A model generated the notes under the pieces. The model had not been told where the DNA came from, made no database searches, and was given only the letters and a program-made list of their open reading frames with translations. DNA of 64,000 nt from assembly GCF_001540865.1 (NCBI RefSeq), contig NC_033638.1, positions 6,763,474 to 6,827,473 on the forward strand, written 5' to 3'. The position numbers and the translations under genes are program-made. Positions within the stretch are counted from its first letter, which is position 1; each line of letters begins with the position of its first letter. Of the stretch, positions 24,807 to 37,845 are shown piece by piece. This stretch comes from Ananas comosus (lineage: Eukaryota; Streptophyta; Magnoliopsida; Poales; Bromeliaceae).

Positions 24807-25463
24807 GACTTTTTTAAAAATACCCTCTAAAATTTAAAAATTGCGATAACCCACTCAAATTTATTTGTAAAACTAACCCTCTTTCGCGCACGTCGCCGCC
24901 AGTATGAATTTTAAAGGCGGTAAATCTTCACCCGCGTTTCCATTTCTTTTAAAGACGGTGAAGGTTCACCGTCTTCTCTATTTTTTTAAAGACGGTGAAT
25001 CATTCACCGCTTTCCTCCATAACTTATTTACTGTTATTTTTATATTCCATATATAATCCTAACAATCACATAAAAATTCTAACAAATTATATATATATCT
25101 TAACAACTTTTAATCCTAATAATTTATCTATATAATTTCATATAATCTTAACTGCTTTTATAAATTATAGTGATAAATTATTAGATTTAAAAGTTGTTAA
25201 GATTATATGAGATATAGAAAGAAACAATAAATAAGTGAAAGGCGGTGAATGATTTACCGTTTTTAAAAGAAATGGAAGAAAGCGGTGAACGATTCACCGC
25301 CTTTAAAAGAAATAAGAGAAAACGGCGAACGATTCACCGTCTATAAAAAATCCTGACGTGTGCGCGCTACGTGGCGAAGGAGGGTTAGTTTTATACAAAT
25401 AAAATTTTCATATGGTTATTTTCAATTACAATTTTTTAGAGGGTTATTTTAATAAAAAAGTCC
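24807..25463. mobile_element. Foldback element with GGTGAA/TTCACC palindrome array
   Basis: The ends are inverted: GGACTTTTTTAAAAATACCC at the left pairs with GGTTATTTTAATAAAAAAGTCC at the right, and GTAAAACTAACCCTC at 24869 pairs with GAGGGTTAGTTTTA at 25380. The interior carries six units of the form G(A/G/C)CGGTGAA-N-ATTCACCG(C/T)C (24917, 24954, 24981, 25241, 25281, 25322), separated by A/T-rich spacers. Confidence 0.7.
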
Positions 25464-25695
25464 GAGAACTAACATAAGAAATGCGAAACTACAGGGATTT
25501 AAAGTTTTTTTTTTTTTTTTTTTTTTTAATAGTGAGGGAGATGGTCAAAGGGGACGAGGATTCCACACGCTGCAGAGATTGGGACACGTGGCCCCACGTG
25601 TCAGTGTTTATGATCAAACAACGGAGTTGGTTGATCAGGGGAAGGTGTATTTGACGCTCTCAGGTCCTCTTTGTGTTGAATGGGTAAATTTTTTA

Positions 25696-26292
25696 AGGGT
25701 TTGTTTGGTTTATCCATTTTGGGTATAGAATGAGAATTGGTTGATCAAATTCGGTTAATTTTGTTTGATTCGCATGAATCGGTTTGGGATTTCTATTCGG
25801 ACTGGAATGGAATGGCGCATAGCCTTCAACTTGATTCCGGTCTTCTAGCCCGGATTGAGATTTCATTCCGAAAGCCTACTAAGCTCTCGAAGCCCGTGTG
25901 ATGCACCTCTCCCCTCTCTCTCTACTCCTTTCTCATCAAAAAAAAAAAAAAAAAAAAAACCTATCCTCTCTCAAAACCCTATCCTAACCACATCAATAAA
26001 AATTTTTAAAAATAAATTTAATATTTTTTTGAAAAACTTATTAGAGAATAGTATTATATTTTTCATAAATTTTAAATAATATAAATTTATATTTGAGAAT
26101 AAAATTAGTATTATAGTATCCTATAATTTTTTTAATTTATATGAACCAAACAATGAAATGTGAATAACTCATTCCAATTCCCAATCCACAAATAAACCAA
26201 ACGTCTTGGGGGAGTGGGTCATTCCAATTACCATTCCAATTCATTCCCATTCCATTATCCATTCCAATTCTACCCTTGAACCAAACAAGCCC
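25696..26292. mobile_element. Tourist/Harbinger-like MITE
   Basis: The ends are AGGGTTTGTTTGGTT and AACCAAACAAGCCCT, inverted, with sub-terminal ATTCCAATT words repeated many times near the right end. An A-run lies at 25940-25960. This TIR type is common in plant PIF/Harbinger-derived MITEs. The target-site duplication is unclear. Confidence 0.65.
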
Positions 26293-26311
26293 TAATAGTT
26301 AATTTCGTACC

Positions 26312-26718
26312 GTTCTCTCTAAATATAGTTAATTATAAATATATTTCTATAAAATTTAATTGTTATATATTACTTTTATAAAAATTTTAATATTTTCAAA
26401 TATGTCCTTCTGATTTGTTACTGTTAAAGCATTGTCATTTCATGAGTGAAATGACCTTTTTACTATTATAAATATATCCGTTCAAAAATCCAAACGGTTA
26501 ATTAAAGAATGAAGGGAGGTAGAAAGATTAATTTACCTTATGAACTAACCAGGGTTAGTTATTTAATTTATGATTAACTAAATTTTTTTAACGGATTCTA
26601 GCGATAGCGACATATTTGAAAATATCAGAACTTTTGCAGAGACAGCAAATGAAAATTGAACTTTGTAGGAATATATTTGCAATTCACTATGTTTGCAAGG
26701 ATTTGTATGTAATTAACC
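26312..26718. mobile_element. MITE family D, copy 1
   Basis: It shares the blocks TAAATATATTTCTATAAA, AAATATGTCCTTCTGATTTGTTACTGTTA and CTATGTTTGCAAGGATTTGTATGTAATTAACC with the element at 43586-43994. Boundaries are approximate. Confidence 0.55.
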
Positions 26719-26984
26719 AAATTTTTAAAGGGTAAACAAGTCAGATATGAAACGGATTTTTAAATATTCGAATCCGAATCCGACAGTTAAACCCTAAATC
26801 CAAACACAAACTCGAACCCAATGGATTATGAAAATTCATATTCAAAATCAAACCAAAATTCAAAATCCAAATCTGAATCCAAAATAATTATTTTTTATCC
26901 TATTTCAAAATATATTATATTTAAATCTAAAATTTTAAAATATAAATTCAAATATAACTTCAAACACACACACATACATATAGA

Positions 26985-27507
26985 GCTAGGCTCCTATACT
27001 TTCGAAAGTACGGAGGCCTCCGTGTTTATAAGTTGTTTTCGATGATGAGACATCCGATTTGGTGATCGGTTCCGTTAGATATGATCTACGCTATTGTAAT
27101 TATTTAGAAACCAAATTTCATAAATTTTTTACTTCATTTGCCTAGTGAACGAGTAGCCGAAAAATGAACGGCTAAAAATAAAAATCTCATAAAAAATAGT
27201 GTCAAAAGACTCAAATTTAAATCAGAAGTATTGATCTTGTAAAATTTTCAATTAAAGTTTTGTGTAATTTGGACTGTTCTACATTGTTGAACTTAAAAAC
27301 GTGCCACATCGACCATTAAAATAGTTATTTTCTATACCTTTAGATCACATGGTAAATAATGTCGAAAAATTATAAATTTGGTTTCTAGAAAGTTCCAATA
27401 ACGTAGATTATGCGCGCCTAACGGAGTCGATCATTAAATTGAATGTCATATCATCAAAAACTACTTACAAGTGCGTAGGGTTCTGTACTTTCAAAAGTAC
27501 AGTAGAC

Positions 27508-27520
<13 letters not shown>
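26985..27520. mobile_element. MITE family A, copy 2
   Basis: Starts with TATAGAGCTAGGCTCC, followed by the palindromes ACTTTCGAAAGT and ACGGAGGCCTCCGT, then GTTGTTTTCGATGATG. The right end carries the inverted counterpart (CTACTTAC...GTACTTTCAAAAGTACAGTA). The core TTTCATAAATTTTTTACTTC is shared with the other copies. A long (TA)n tract follows at 27512-27563. Confidence 0.75.

Positions 27521-27563
<43 letters not shown>
27512..27563. repeat. (TA)n microsatellite
   Basis: About 26 TA units directly at the right end of the family A element. Confidence 0.95.
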
Positions 27564-27565
<2 letters not shown>

Positions 27566-30195
27566 GTGATGTAAAATTAGTTCAGATTCGAATTGGATAT
27601 AGACAAAATTCATAACCGAATCCAAATTCAAATCTGTCATATTTTCGTTTTCTATATTTATAATTAAAATCATATCTAAACTCATCCAATTCGGGTTCGG
27701 CTACGGATATAATTTCAGGTATATATATGCCTATTGACATCCCCATAGTTGGCCACTCAACTTTTGATAAAAATTTTATTTAGGTTATTAAATTTTAATT
27801 AATCCAATTAACTTTGTTAACTTTTACAATTTTTCAGACAAAATGACAAAACAGTAGTTAATTTAATTACCACATCATATTCTAAGGTGGTCGTTAGAGA
27901 TGAGATAAATGCTAATTCAGTTATCAAATTATCTTTTTGAGATTAAGTAATAATTAAAAGATAATAATTTAAGATAATATAACAATTTAGTCGCAGATCT
28001 TATAAATGATTTAGTACATTAAAGGATTTTTTTTTTTTCTTGCATCCGCATTAGTACCTTATAATACCATTGATTTTATTCTATGGATGATGATCTGATT
28101 AGGTAGATCTATCTAAAGATTCTAAACAATTTTTCAATGCCATGTATTGCTAAGATATTATGTAGAGAGAGAAAGAGAAATAAGCTGTGAAATTTGAGAA
28201 GAATTATTAAATTATATATGATTGCATTAGGTTTAAATACATATGATACATCACACCCTAAAACTCCCCTAGTAACAGCCTCATCATCAAAATTTGATTC
28301 ATTAGATGTGTTCTATGATATTTAAAAACACTGCGTATTAAATATCACAAATTTAGATCCTGAATCTTTATGAATTGGGCAAAGTTTTCAATGATATTCT
28401 GTGCATAGACTCTTTAGATGTTATATACTATATTTGAATAAAATTTATTATAGTTCTAAGACATTGATTATTAAATATTAAGTGCAGTACCTTAGACGTA
28501 TGAATATAGAGAGAGAAAAGAGGCAGAGAGACGTATGAATATACGGTGCATGCAATAATTTAGAGAGAGAAAAGAGGGAGAGAGACTATTTAGATATTTA
28601 TACCTATGTATGTATTATTTTTTCTAAAGTTGCCGCATGGTAACTTTTTCTTCTGGTTGAGTGTGGGCTCCACCTTTAACCACAGCTCAAACCCTCCCTC
28701 TTCCTCTTCCTCTTTCTCTTTCTTCGGTTGTTACTTTCGTTCATCGGTAAGATAAATTTCATCCCTCATCATCGCTTTTTTTATCGTTATTTTCTCCTTT
28801 TTTTTTGTCGATATTTTTTATATTCTTTTCTAATTATTTATCCATTGTATCGCACGGATTACTACGCTAGTTATGTATTAAGTGCAGTACATGAGACATG
28901 TATAGATATACTGGTGTGCGCAATAATTTAGAGAGAAAGAGAGAGAGAGATCTAGAGAGAGAGAGGGTTGTGAGGTTTGGATGCAAGTGATGTAGAGGTG
29001 TGTGATGCAACAACAAGTGGAGTTAATTAATGAGCTGTTGGGGGGTGTTTTGTTTAATAAGTTTGTTGGGGGATGGTTGAGGACTTGGGGAGGATGGTTT
29101 GTTGTTATTATCTTGGGCAAGTCCTGTCTGGCCTTGACTCCAAAGGAAAGTGTTAACCAGTGTTCTTGGTCAGCTGAACCTGCAGCAGTATTGGAAAACA
29201 GTGCTTTTCAGTCTCTGCCTGCAGCAACTGCCATCAGATAAGTTCACATTCTGCTGGTGGGTTTAGTGCTGCAGCTGTTAAGTGGTGGAGCAGATCACCA
29301 AATTACAGCAGGTTAAAAGGTTGGAATATTAAATATCTGGAGTCTTTTGCATGTTGGTCCCTAGAAGCATCAAATATTGCAACCACCTCCTCCATTTGCC
29401 ATTAACTTTACAAATCACTCAAAATAATCCTCGATTATCCGTTTGCACGTATTCGTAAATCGTAACCGAAGCTAGTTTAAGAAATCTATAGAGATTAAAA
29501 AAAGAAAAAAATCCATTTTACCTCTATATCAAGGAAAGAAATTGCGGTAAATAATACGTGAACATTTACTTGTTTTAATCAACATGCGATTACCACGTGA
29601 TTTAAAGAGTATAATAAAATCCTCTCAAGCTAAGAAAAATTTGGTGTAGCTGAACGTTAAAAGGACATATAAACACGACTGTCACATTTAAATAGATCAA
29701 AATAAAATTGAGATGGATGATTTATCAAGAAAATTGTTCATGTAATGACATGAAATTTGAAACTTGAGACAAGAATCTTGCAATTGGGTCAAATTTCAAA
29801 CAGAAGGCTCTCTTTCTTGCAATTGGGTCAAATTTCAAACAGGAGGCTCTCTTTCTAGAGGTTCGTTTCAATAATCAATATAAGGGATTGTTTGATTACA
29901 TATAATTGTAATTATACTATAGTTGAAACTACCTATAGATCTGAATTCAGGAATTGAATTAATATATTTAAATTCAACTGCTGCAGTTAAAATTATATAA
30001 AAAAAAAAAAGATAAATTTACCTTCCTAGTAAATTTTTAAATAGAAAATATTTTTTAAAGTTAGGCATAACTTACCACTGTATATATTAAGTGGTAAAAT
30101 TTTGAAATGCACTTTCCACCTCTAAACAACCAAATAAATTATTTATAATTACAGTACTTTCCACTACATCCACTCAAATAATAAATAATATACAT
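27564..30195. other. Gene-free stretch with transposon debris
   Basis: No convincing gene. Two near-copies of TATGAATATA(G/C)...TTAGAGAGAGAAAAGAGG lie at 28499-28590, a likely Helitron end at 28867-28871, and a less repetitive, GC-richer block at 28985-29330 without a long reading frame. A 39-bp tandem repeat (CTTGCAATTGGGTCAAATTT) starts at 29777 and 29816. Confidence 0.45.
28600..28871 (+). mobile_element. Candidate Helitron 3' end
   Basis: ATCGCACGGATTACTACGCTAGT ends in CTAG|T (28867-28871), and the TCGC(A/G)CGG-ATT core just upstream matches the candidate end at 57820. The 5' end is not located, so the given start is arbitrary. Confidence 0.35.
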
Positions 30196-30738
30196 ATAAT
30201 TATAGAGCTAGACTAGTATACTATCGGTAGCACGGAGGCCTCCGTGCTACCAAGTTATTTTCAATGATGCCGCTTCCAAATCGACGATCGGCTCCATTAG
30301 ACTTGATCTACACTATTAAAAGTATTTGGAAACTAAATTTCATGATTTTTCGACATCATTTAATTAGTGATCAAAAGGTTTCAAAATTAACAATTTTAAT
30401 GATAGATGCGATGCATTTGTAAATTTAACGGTGTAAAATAATTTAAATCAAATAAAATTTTTATAGAAAATTCTTTTTATTATTTAGAATAAGATTAGTA
30501 CATCTGACCTTAAATTCAAATCTTCTATCATCATTTTTTATGAAATTTTTATTTTCAGCTATTCATTTTTAATCTACTCGTTTAATAAGTAAATGATACC
30601 GAAAAATTATAAAATTTAGTTTCGAAATACTTTCAATAGTGTAGATCAAGTTAAATTGAGCCGATCGTCGATTTGGAAGCGGCATCATTATCGAAGAACT
30701 CCGTACTACCGATAGTATACCAGTCTAGCTCTATAATT
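30196..30738. mobile_element. MITE family A, copy 3
   Basis: The ends TATAATTATAGAGCTAGACT and its inverse (AGTCTAGCTCTATAATTATA) are nearly perfect, extending through GTATACTATCGGTAG. A 26-bp perfect palindrome at 30226-30251 (half: GGTAGCACGGAGG) lies just inside the left end. The core (TTTTTCGACATCATTTAA, AACGGTGTAAAATAATT) matches the other copies. Confidence 0.8.
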
Positions 30739-30739
30739 A

Positions 30740-31270
30740 TAACTGCTTTATTTTCCAAAGCATACATCTCCAACAAGACTATATTTCTAATTATAATATC
30801 CAACCAATCATTGAGCAAAGGACAAAGTAGCTGTCCTCAAGAGCAATACAAACCTGGCAACAAGATATCACACTGCCCGCTTACTTTAGTACCGAATCAA
30901 AACAAAATTCAAATGGTCAAATTCTAATCATTGAACAGATTCTGAAAATTAAATAACACAGGAATATAGATCATCAGGATACCAAAATTCATCATGGTCG
31001 CCAGTATCTGTTGTGCTCCCTACTAGCAGAGTTCTACCATTAGCCGATTTGACTACCGATCGAGACACCTCTCAAGTACATAGGATGAAAGACAAATTTA
31101 AACCAACATCAAAAAGGATATCAATCCAATGTTAACAAAACATGAGAGCGCGAGGGAGATTAATTTTACAGAACTATCTTGATTCCGAATTGTATGATTC
31201 ATAAGCCGCCGAATCTTGGAGAAAATAATTGCCACGTTTGTAGTGTATTCCTCTCATTATAGTATTGCGC
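30740..31270. other. NOP58 3' flank
   Basis: No gene. The NOP58 3'UTR and terminator are expected here (minus strand). I see nothing else in it. Confidence 0.4.
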
Positions 31271-34200
31271 CTAGACTTTCTTTTCTTTCTTCTTCTTGTC
31301 CTTCTTCTTAGTTCCTGCTTCAACCGCTTCGTTCTCATTTATTTGGCTGCTAGGATCCTCCTCCGCTGCTTCGGAATCTTTTCTCTTCTTCTTCTTCTTC
31401 TTTTCTTTTGTGGTGGGTTCCTCTCCATCTTCCTGAACTTCAGCTTTTTTCTTCTTTTTCTTTTTCTGTTTCTCCTGTTGGCCTCCTTCGGTTGTGGGGA
31501 TCTGGTTGTTCTCTTCTAAGTCCGCAGCCTCGGCCTCGGACTTCTTTTTCTTCTTCTTCTTCCTCTTTTCTTCTTCCTGATCTCCTTGAGAAGGAGCCTC
31601 TGCGGCCTCTTCATGCTTTCTCTTTTTAGAGAGTTTCTCATCGGTTGGTTCGGTGGGTTGCCCAAGAACTAAATCAGCTGATGGGTTGTAAGTCTGCGAA
31701 TTCAGAGAGTAGACATTAGGGGAAAGAACTCGTATATGAAGCTTCTGATTCTCAGACTTAACTTATAACTACAATTGAGTTACATGTTGCACTTGTGCTA
31801 TCTTTGGATTGAAGTGAAAGGAGAGCAGAACGAAGAGAAGAAAATAATAGAAACAGATTTTCTTCTATTGCTTGGATTTTGGAAGAGCTTTCAACAATGT
31901 TATTTTCCTTTCCCTTTCTCTCCACTTTTTGGAGAGGGAGGAAAGTGAGATTTAGAGGATTCGGCATTCTGCTCTCTCGTTAGCTTTCTATATGATGAGA
32001 AATGATTTTCCAAATTAAGAAAACAAATGGGAGCAATTATAAAACAGATTATTCCTCCAGCAAAAACATTAATAAGCCTCCAAGTAGTCCTCTTAACATT
32101 GAAAACATAGACAAGCTAGATAATAGCATACAACAAATAAATTGCATTACGAAACTCAATTCATTCAAACAGGTCATACGTGAAACTCCTAACTTTGATT
32201 AGTTGAAAAAAGAATAACTTGTAGTCAGAATGTTCTCTTTTTCTTTTTCTCCCAAGATTTGCTTGGTGTTCAGTTTTAAATGCCATATATACCTATTACA
32301 TATCGTGGCTAGTAGTAGTTCAATACCTATTATGGTTATCAGTAGTAGCCCCACCTTAATATTTACTTCCAAGAAAAGAATGCCACATAGAGTCTAATAA
32401 AAGAAGAACAAACCATTCACCTTTGCAGGAGTAATCAATGCCCCAGTGCCTTTCTTTCGATCCTTGTCGTAAGCCTCTATCTTAGGCTTGCCTTTTGTGG
32501 AACCAGCAGAACGGCCCAGTTCTCTACCCTCGAGAACCCTAAGACGGGCCTCAAGCTGTCCAAGTATTGCATGCAAAAGGTATGAATAGATATTTTATAC
32601 AATGAGGCATCTTAAGTGATATAATTTACTTCTTTTACATATTAAGCTACCTTGGCTCGGTTTTCAAGGCCCAGACTGTTGTCTGGATTTTCTTCACCTT
32701 GATCTTGACCATCATGGAGGGCATCATATCGAATGGCAAGCGCAGTCTTTGCAGCAAGAGACCGAGAAATCTTACCCTTATGCTTTGGTGCAGCCTGACC
32801 AATTAGGGATGCATGATAGATAAGGCCATATTTCGGTGTTGCGTGCTTTGTCTTTAAAGCTCTGAATAGCGCCTGCACATCAGATAATCACGACATTTAA
32901 AGGCTTAAGCATCAAAAATTTACCCGAGGATCACAGGAGTTAATTACCACTATTGATAGTCAACTCAAGCTAATGTAATGTGGTGTTAGTTTTCATAGGA
33001 CCATAAAAAAAAAAAAAGAAAAAAGCAACAGTGCCTCTAACTACTATAAAGTCAAGAAAGGGCTCTCGATTCATGAAAAGACAAAAGAATTACGTCGCAG
33101 TGGCTGACCACTGCATCAAAACTTCTTATTATGTTAGGCCATTGCCAGTCAACAACAAATTAGTTAAGATCTCCTGCTTCCAACGATAGCTCTAATTTTC
33201 TAAGCATGCAAAGAAAAAAAAAAGTGAAATTATCCAATCTATTATAGGTGATCAGGATAATATTTAAGATGGATCTGAAGTAAATGTCTTAAATTCTTGT
33301 GATAGGAATAAGAGCAGAGACAAAATGCAAATCATTTCAACTGAAAGCTGGCCACTTCCATCCTGAGATTTACTGCAAAAGACTGGAGAAAACTGGACAA
33401 AAAGAGAAATGGAAACCACAATTGACCTTTTATATATTTTAAGTAAATTTCGAAAGAACCTATTCTCAGCCTCTTTCAGACTTGGACCTATCTAATTTGG
33501 AAAGGAAGTACAACATCAGTAACTCAATTTCAGATCAAACATGGCATTTGTCTAATAGAAGGAATGATTTGTTAGATCCAATCAATATTATAAACATTAT
33601 AAAAAAAAAGGAACAAAAGCTAAGAGAAGGCAAGTAAAATGATCCACCTACACAAATAACGAATGAGGAGAGATCTCAAAATTACTCAAAAAAGGAAGCA
33701 GAGCATAATCACAGAGCTAGACCATTCTAGAGTGCTTATAAGAATGTAGAACCAAACAACCATTTCAGAACATACAGACGAGGTGAGGGACAAATTTTCA
33801 TTAAGTCTAGAAATTTGACAGCCCCTTCATCTCAATTATCCTTATCAATTTCAAGTTGGTTCTGCTCAATCAAAAATTCTGCTATTTCAATGTGCCCTCT
33901 CAAAAAACAAGGTTAGATGGGCTAACATAATAGATACAATCATCAGATTCTCCTTCTAGCTGATATAGTCATCAACAATACTATGTCATTGCATTATAAT
34001 GTTAGAATTTTCAATGAAATAACAAATAAGGGCAAGTGCAGGAATTCAACTTGGCCAAATTTAATCAACAAGGATATTAAGCCAACCTTGATCTGGTTTT
34101 GAACTTACCAAACAAACAAAGACCAACTTTACCTCACTGATCAAGATCTTAACTCCTAAATCAGGTTGGGCCTGATTTGATCACCACTAGGAATGAATTA

Positions 34201-37200
34201 CAGCTGCAGAATACTGCAAGACTGAAAGAGGGACAAGCAGCATAGAGAGAGGAGATAGCCAGAAGAGAGAAAGAGACAATATCTCCAATGTCAGGGTAGA
34301 CGGGTTATGTTGCAAGCATCTGAAATGTGTTGACTTGTTAAAGTATATTATCTAATAATCTATTTTCCATAAGCTCATGCTTATTTAGGTATAAGCCTGG
34401 GTAGAAGGAATAGTTAAATTCTCAAGGTATCACACTCAATTTGAATTCAATATAGTTATTCAAAGTCCAGGCATTCAACTCGTAAAAAATCTCAGGTCGA
34501 GAGAAGAGAGAGAATATTAGAATAGAATATGTAGGAAGAAAAGACGGGTTTTAGTAAGACAAGAGTAGCGAGGTTGAAGGCCAAAAGAGAACTTGTTTTC
34601 AGAGAGGATCATACCAGGTTGAATGTTCCCAAAAAATAAACTATCATCTCTTTAGAAGTTGCACGACAAAAGATCACAGAGATAAATCATATAAAATGCT
34701 CTTAAGGATTATTTCAACATAAGTAACTCAGGATGAAATCAATAGCCAGTTGCAACACTGGAAACAGTGAAATTGGTCAACTTTATGCCACATCCTTTTC
34801 TGCTCTCCCACCATTCCTGCTTTTCCAGGTGGTGCATGAAAATATTCAAATCTAGTATAATATATCAACAATAAAGGTACAGAATCAGGTATAAATGCCC
34901 TCCCCAAAAGAGGTCTGAGCAACTGAATAGTATGTACCTTGGGAATATATGCATGACGCATAACCTTCTGAACCAGAGATGTGTACACTAAAATTAAGCT
35001 TCTCATGAAGCTCAAAAGATATTTATGCCAATTGGAAATTAAACTATTTAACCAAGACTAGAACTATGTATAAGCATATTATTCAATTTACAATCATATA
35101 TGATGAAACTTTAAGTAACCCAAAATAGCACATTATGCACGTAGTGCAACTAGAATGGTTGGTGAAAACAAGGCCAACAAGCATTCTGCAAAATCTTTTC
35201 AATGAAGAAAGGGAAATCAAGGTGTCAAATACAAATCATATACCTTTTCAGCACCAAGAATCTGAATTGTGCTCCCCGGTTGTTTTGCCAAATTTAGCAA
35301 ACTACCACCATGTGCAATAAGTCGAGCTCCAACAAGTTCCCCAACAAGAGCAGTTAAATTGGGTGCAATGGTATTCATTCTGCTCTTAAGGTAATCATAC
35401 AGCTGAGCTCTATATTCTGCGAGAGATAAGACTTGGTCGCACAATTGTTTAATATTTTCCAAGTCAATCTCACTAATTTCCGTCCCCATTGATAGCTGTG
35501 CTGCCGCCTTTAGCTCTTTTTCAACTTCTTCTGGCAATATCTGCAATAATGAATAAGGTGATCAATAAGAAGCATTTACCAAAATAACATTCTTTATGAC
35601 TTAGTTCAGGTGTGAATTACTTGCCTCAGAAAAATCGAGATTATCTGCATTTACCCGATTACCCATCAGCTTAACTACTTTTGCATACTGTATATTGTCC
35701 TGTACAATTTTAGAAAGCTCGGGAAAATGCCAACCGTACCATTCACGAACCCTCATTGCATAAGTATTGAGCTCTTTGTCAAGGTCATCCAACAAACCAA
35801 TGGCTTGAATAATCATTGTATCAACCTGCAAGGAATCATATTATGAAAGATTTTTAAGTTGTACAATATTACGTAAGATTTATAAGCTTTAAGCCCAAAA
35901 GCTTATAGCTTCTGGTTGGTGGTTTTAATAAAAGGCTGTGTGTGCTTCGAAAAACAGTACTCAGAATGCACTTGTGCAGAAGCCCTAACTAGGCCTACCT
36001 GACCTTCAGTAAAATATGACGGGAACAAAAACAAGTTATACACATACAAAGAATTTCTAGAGAGTAAAAAGCTGTACAAGGTACATCAGAACATCAAAAC
36101 GAAAGACAGAAGTTTCTACAAGAGCCATAATCCTGTTTCCCATCACAAAGCAAACAAAATAACTAGCATGGCATAAATAAGATGAACTGTATACTAACGC
36201 CCAATAGCCCAAATGGAGATTCACCGGGCCCTTTCAAAAACAAGTTACAAGAACTTGAAACGATATAGTGGAAAACGGCTCGATGGAGGTGTCTATTTTG
36301 TCACAAGGAAAATGGAAAAAGAAAAATCACCTTCTCTGCACTAAATTTCAGCTTATATCTAGATAAACTGTGGGATAATCCCAAGCTCATCGGAGCTAAG
36401 TCCTGCACAGCCATCCCAGATATTAGTTCCGTTAGCTGACTCCTTAGTCCCCTCATCAGCTCCATGACAGTACTGTTATGGAGACAGTCGATTTTCTGCA
36501 AGAATCATTTACATATAAGCATTACAAATCTGTGGGATTTAGCATGAATACATGATGAAAGAAAGGTCACATAACTGACCAGTTTTTCTTTAATAGCATT
36601 TCCAAGCTTGGAATCAGCCACAGCTAATGTTTCGCCATCACAGTGAACACGTAAAAATTTGCGGAGCGCCTTGCTTGGCTTGCCATCTATCAACAAGGTT
36701 GCAGCTGATAGAGCATCAGAAGTGTTCTCAAATTTACAGAAGCCTTTCAACTTGACAACCTGAAACAAAAGCATAATTTATAATATGTAAAAAACAAAGA
36801 ACACTATGCAAAGAGGGTAAAAGTAAAACACGTTTTGCAATGAAAGAGATACAAAATAAGATAAAATAGAACAATCAACAAAAAACTAGCTTTAACAAAT
36901 TAGTAGTAGTAGTCCAAGAATTGATCACATCTCAAGTGATGTGACATTATAAACGCAGGAAAAAATAGATCACCGATATCTAACACCTTTTGTTGAACTA
37001 AATCTATATCATGATGTCATCTCAAAATAATTATGTTGCTGATATCTGATAGCTTTTATCGAACTTATTGAAGTAAAACTGCTCTAAAATCTCAAAAGTT
37101 CAAAAAATTAAAGATCATATAAAATAAAATTAAAAAACAAGGCAACAATAGAATTACTTGCACAACAGAACTTGACGAGACCATAATATTCGAATTTCAA

Positions 37201-37845
37201 AGGCAAAAGATCAGTGAAAATGCATGCGCCAGTAGCAACAGGAAACAGGGCCCTTTTTTGAACTGGTTTACGTTAGTTTTGTTTCTTTGATCCCTGAAAT
37301 ACTATGGTATGGAAGATCACTAGGAATTGCATCAAGTTTCAACTCGACAATTGTAAGTTTGGCCATAGAAAACAAAGATATGGTTTTAAAAAATAAACTA
37401 ATACATTTGTTTGTTTCTGTCTTTTAGAATTAATGAGTTAGCAACTTCAATAACAGAAAAGCCCATCTATGGGTGCCTTTAACAAGATTGAAAGGTATAC
37501 AAAAATAAAGAGAAAAAGCCAAAAATGCATTGAATTTGAAAGTTAATACTAATTTCTCTAACTAAAAAGAAGAAATGAAAAGGAAAAGCAACAAAGGCAT
37601 CCTCGCAGCTAAACATGAGATCACCTTTTTAGCTGATTCTGATGTTGAGAATTCCTTCCACAAATCCTGAAACAGTTTACAGGGAAATCAGATGAACACC
37701 CAGTCATCAGATAAAATAGTATAATACAATCAATCCCACAATACATATAAAGGAACAAGTAACTCACCTCAACTTTATCAAGCTTCCCCTCATCTAACAC
37801 TTTGAATAGGGCAAAGCCCGCGGGGGTTTCGAACAACACAAGCAT
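31271..37845 (-). CDS. NOP58: Nucleolar protein 58 (box C/D snoRNP core protein)
   Basis: Complete nine-exon gene on the minus strand: 37845-37768, 37666-37625, 36759-36580, 36495-36331, 35825-35625, 35540-35244, 32872-32651, 32555-32421, 31693-31271, giving 580 residues, a little longer than most plant NOP58 proteins. NOP58 pairs with NOP56, fibrillarin and 15.5K (SNU13) in snoRNPs that guide rRNA 2'-O-methylation in the nucleolus. The N-terminal NOP5NT domain begins [20 protein letters not shown]. The central coiled coil follows, then the Nop domain with [20 protein letters not shown] and [20 protein letters not shown] (about 275-320) and [20 protein letters not shown]. The last exon encodes a tail of about 140 residues with repeated Lys/Glu-rich KKE and KKK runs typical of NOP58. 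Intron 5 has a GC donor (TCTGAG|GCAAGT). The 5'UTR holds its own intron. Confidence 0.96.

Noticed and set aside
29120..29140. Possible miR169-star-like sequence (GGCAAGTCCTGTCTGGCC)
   Set aside because: No matching mature miR169 sequence or arm able to pair lies nearby, so a miRNA gene is not supported.
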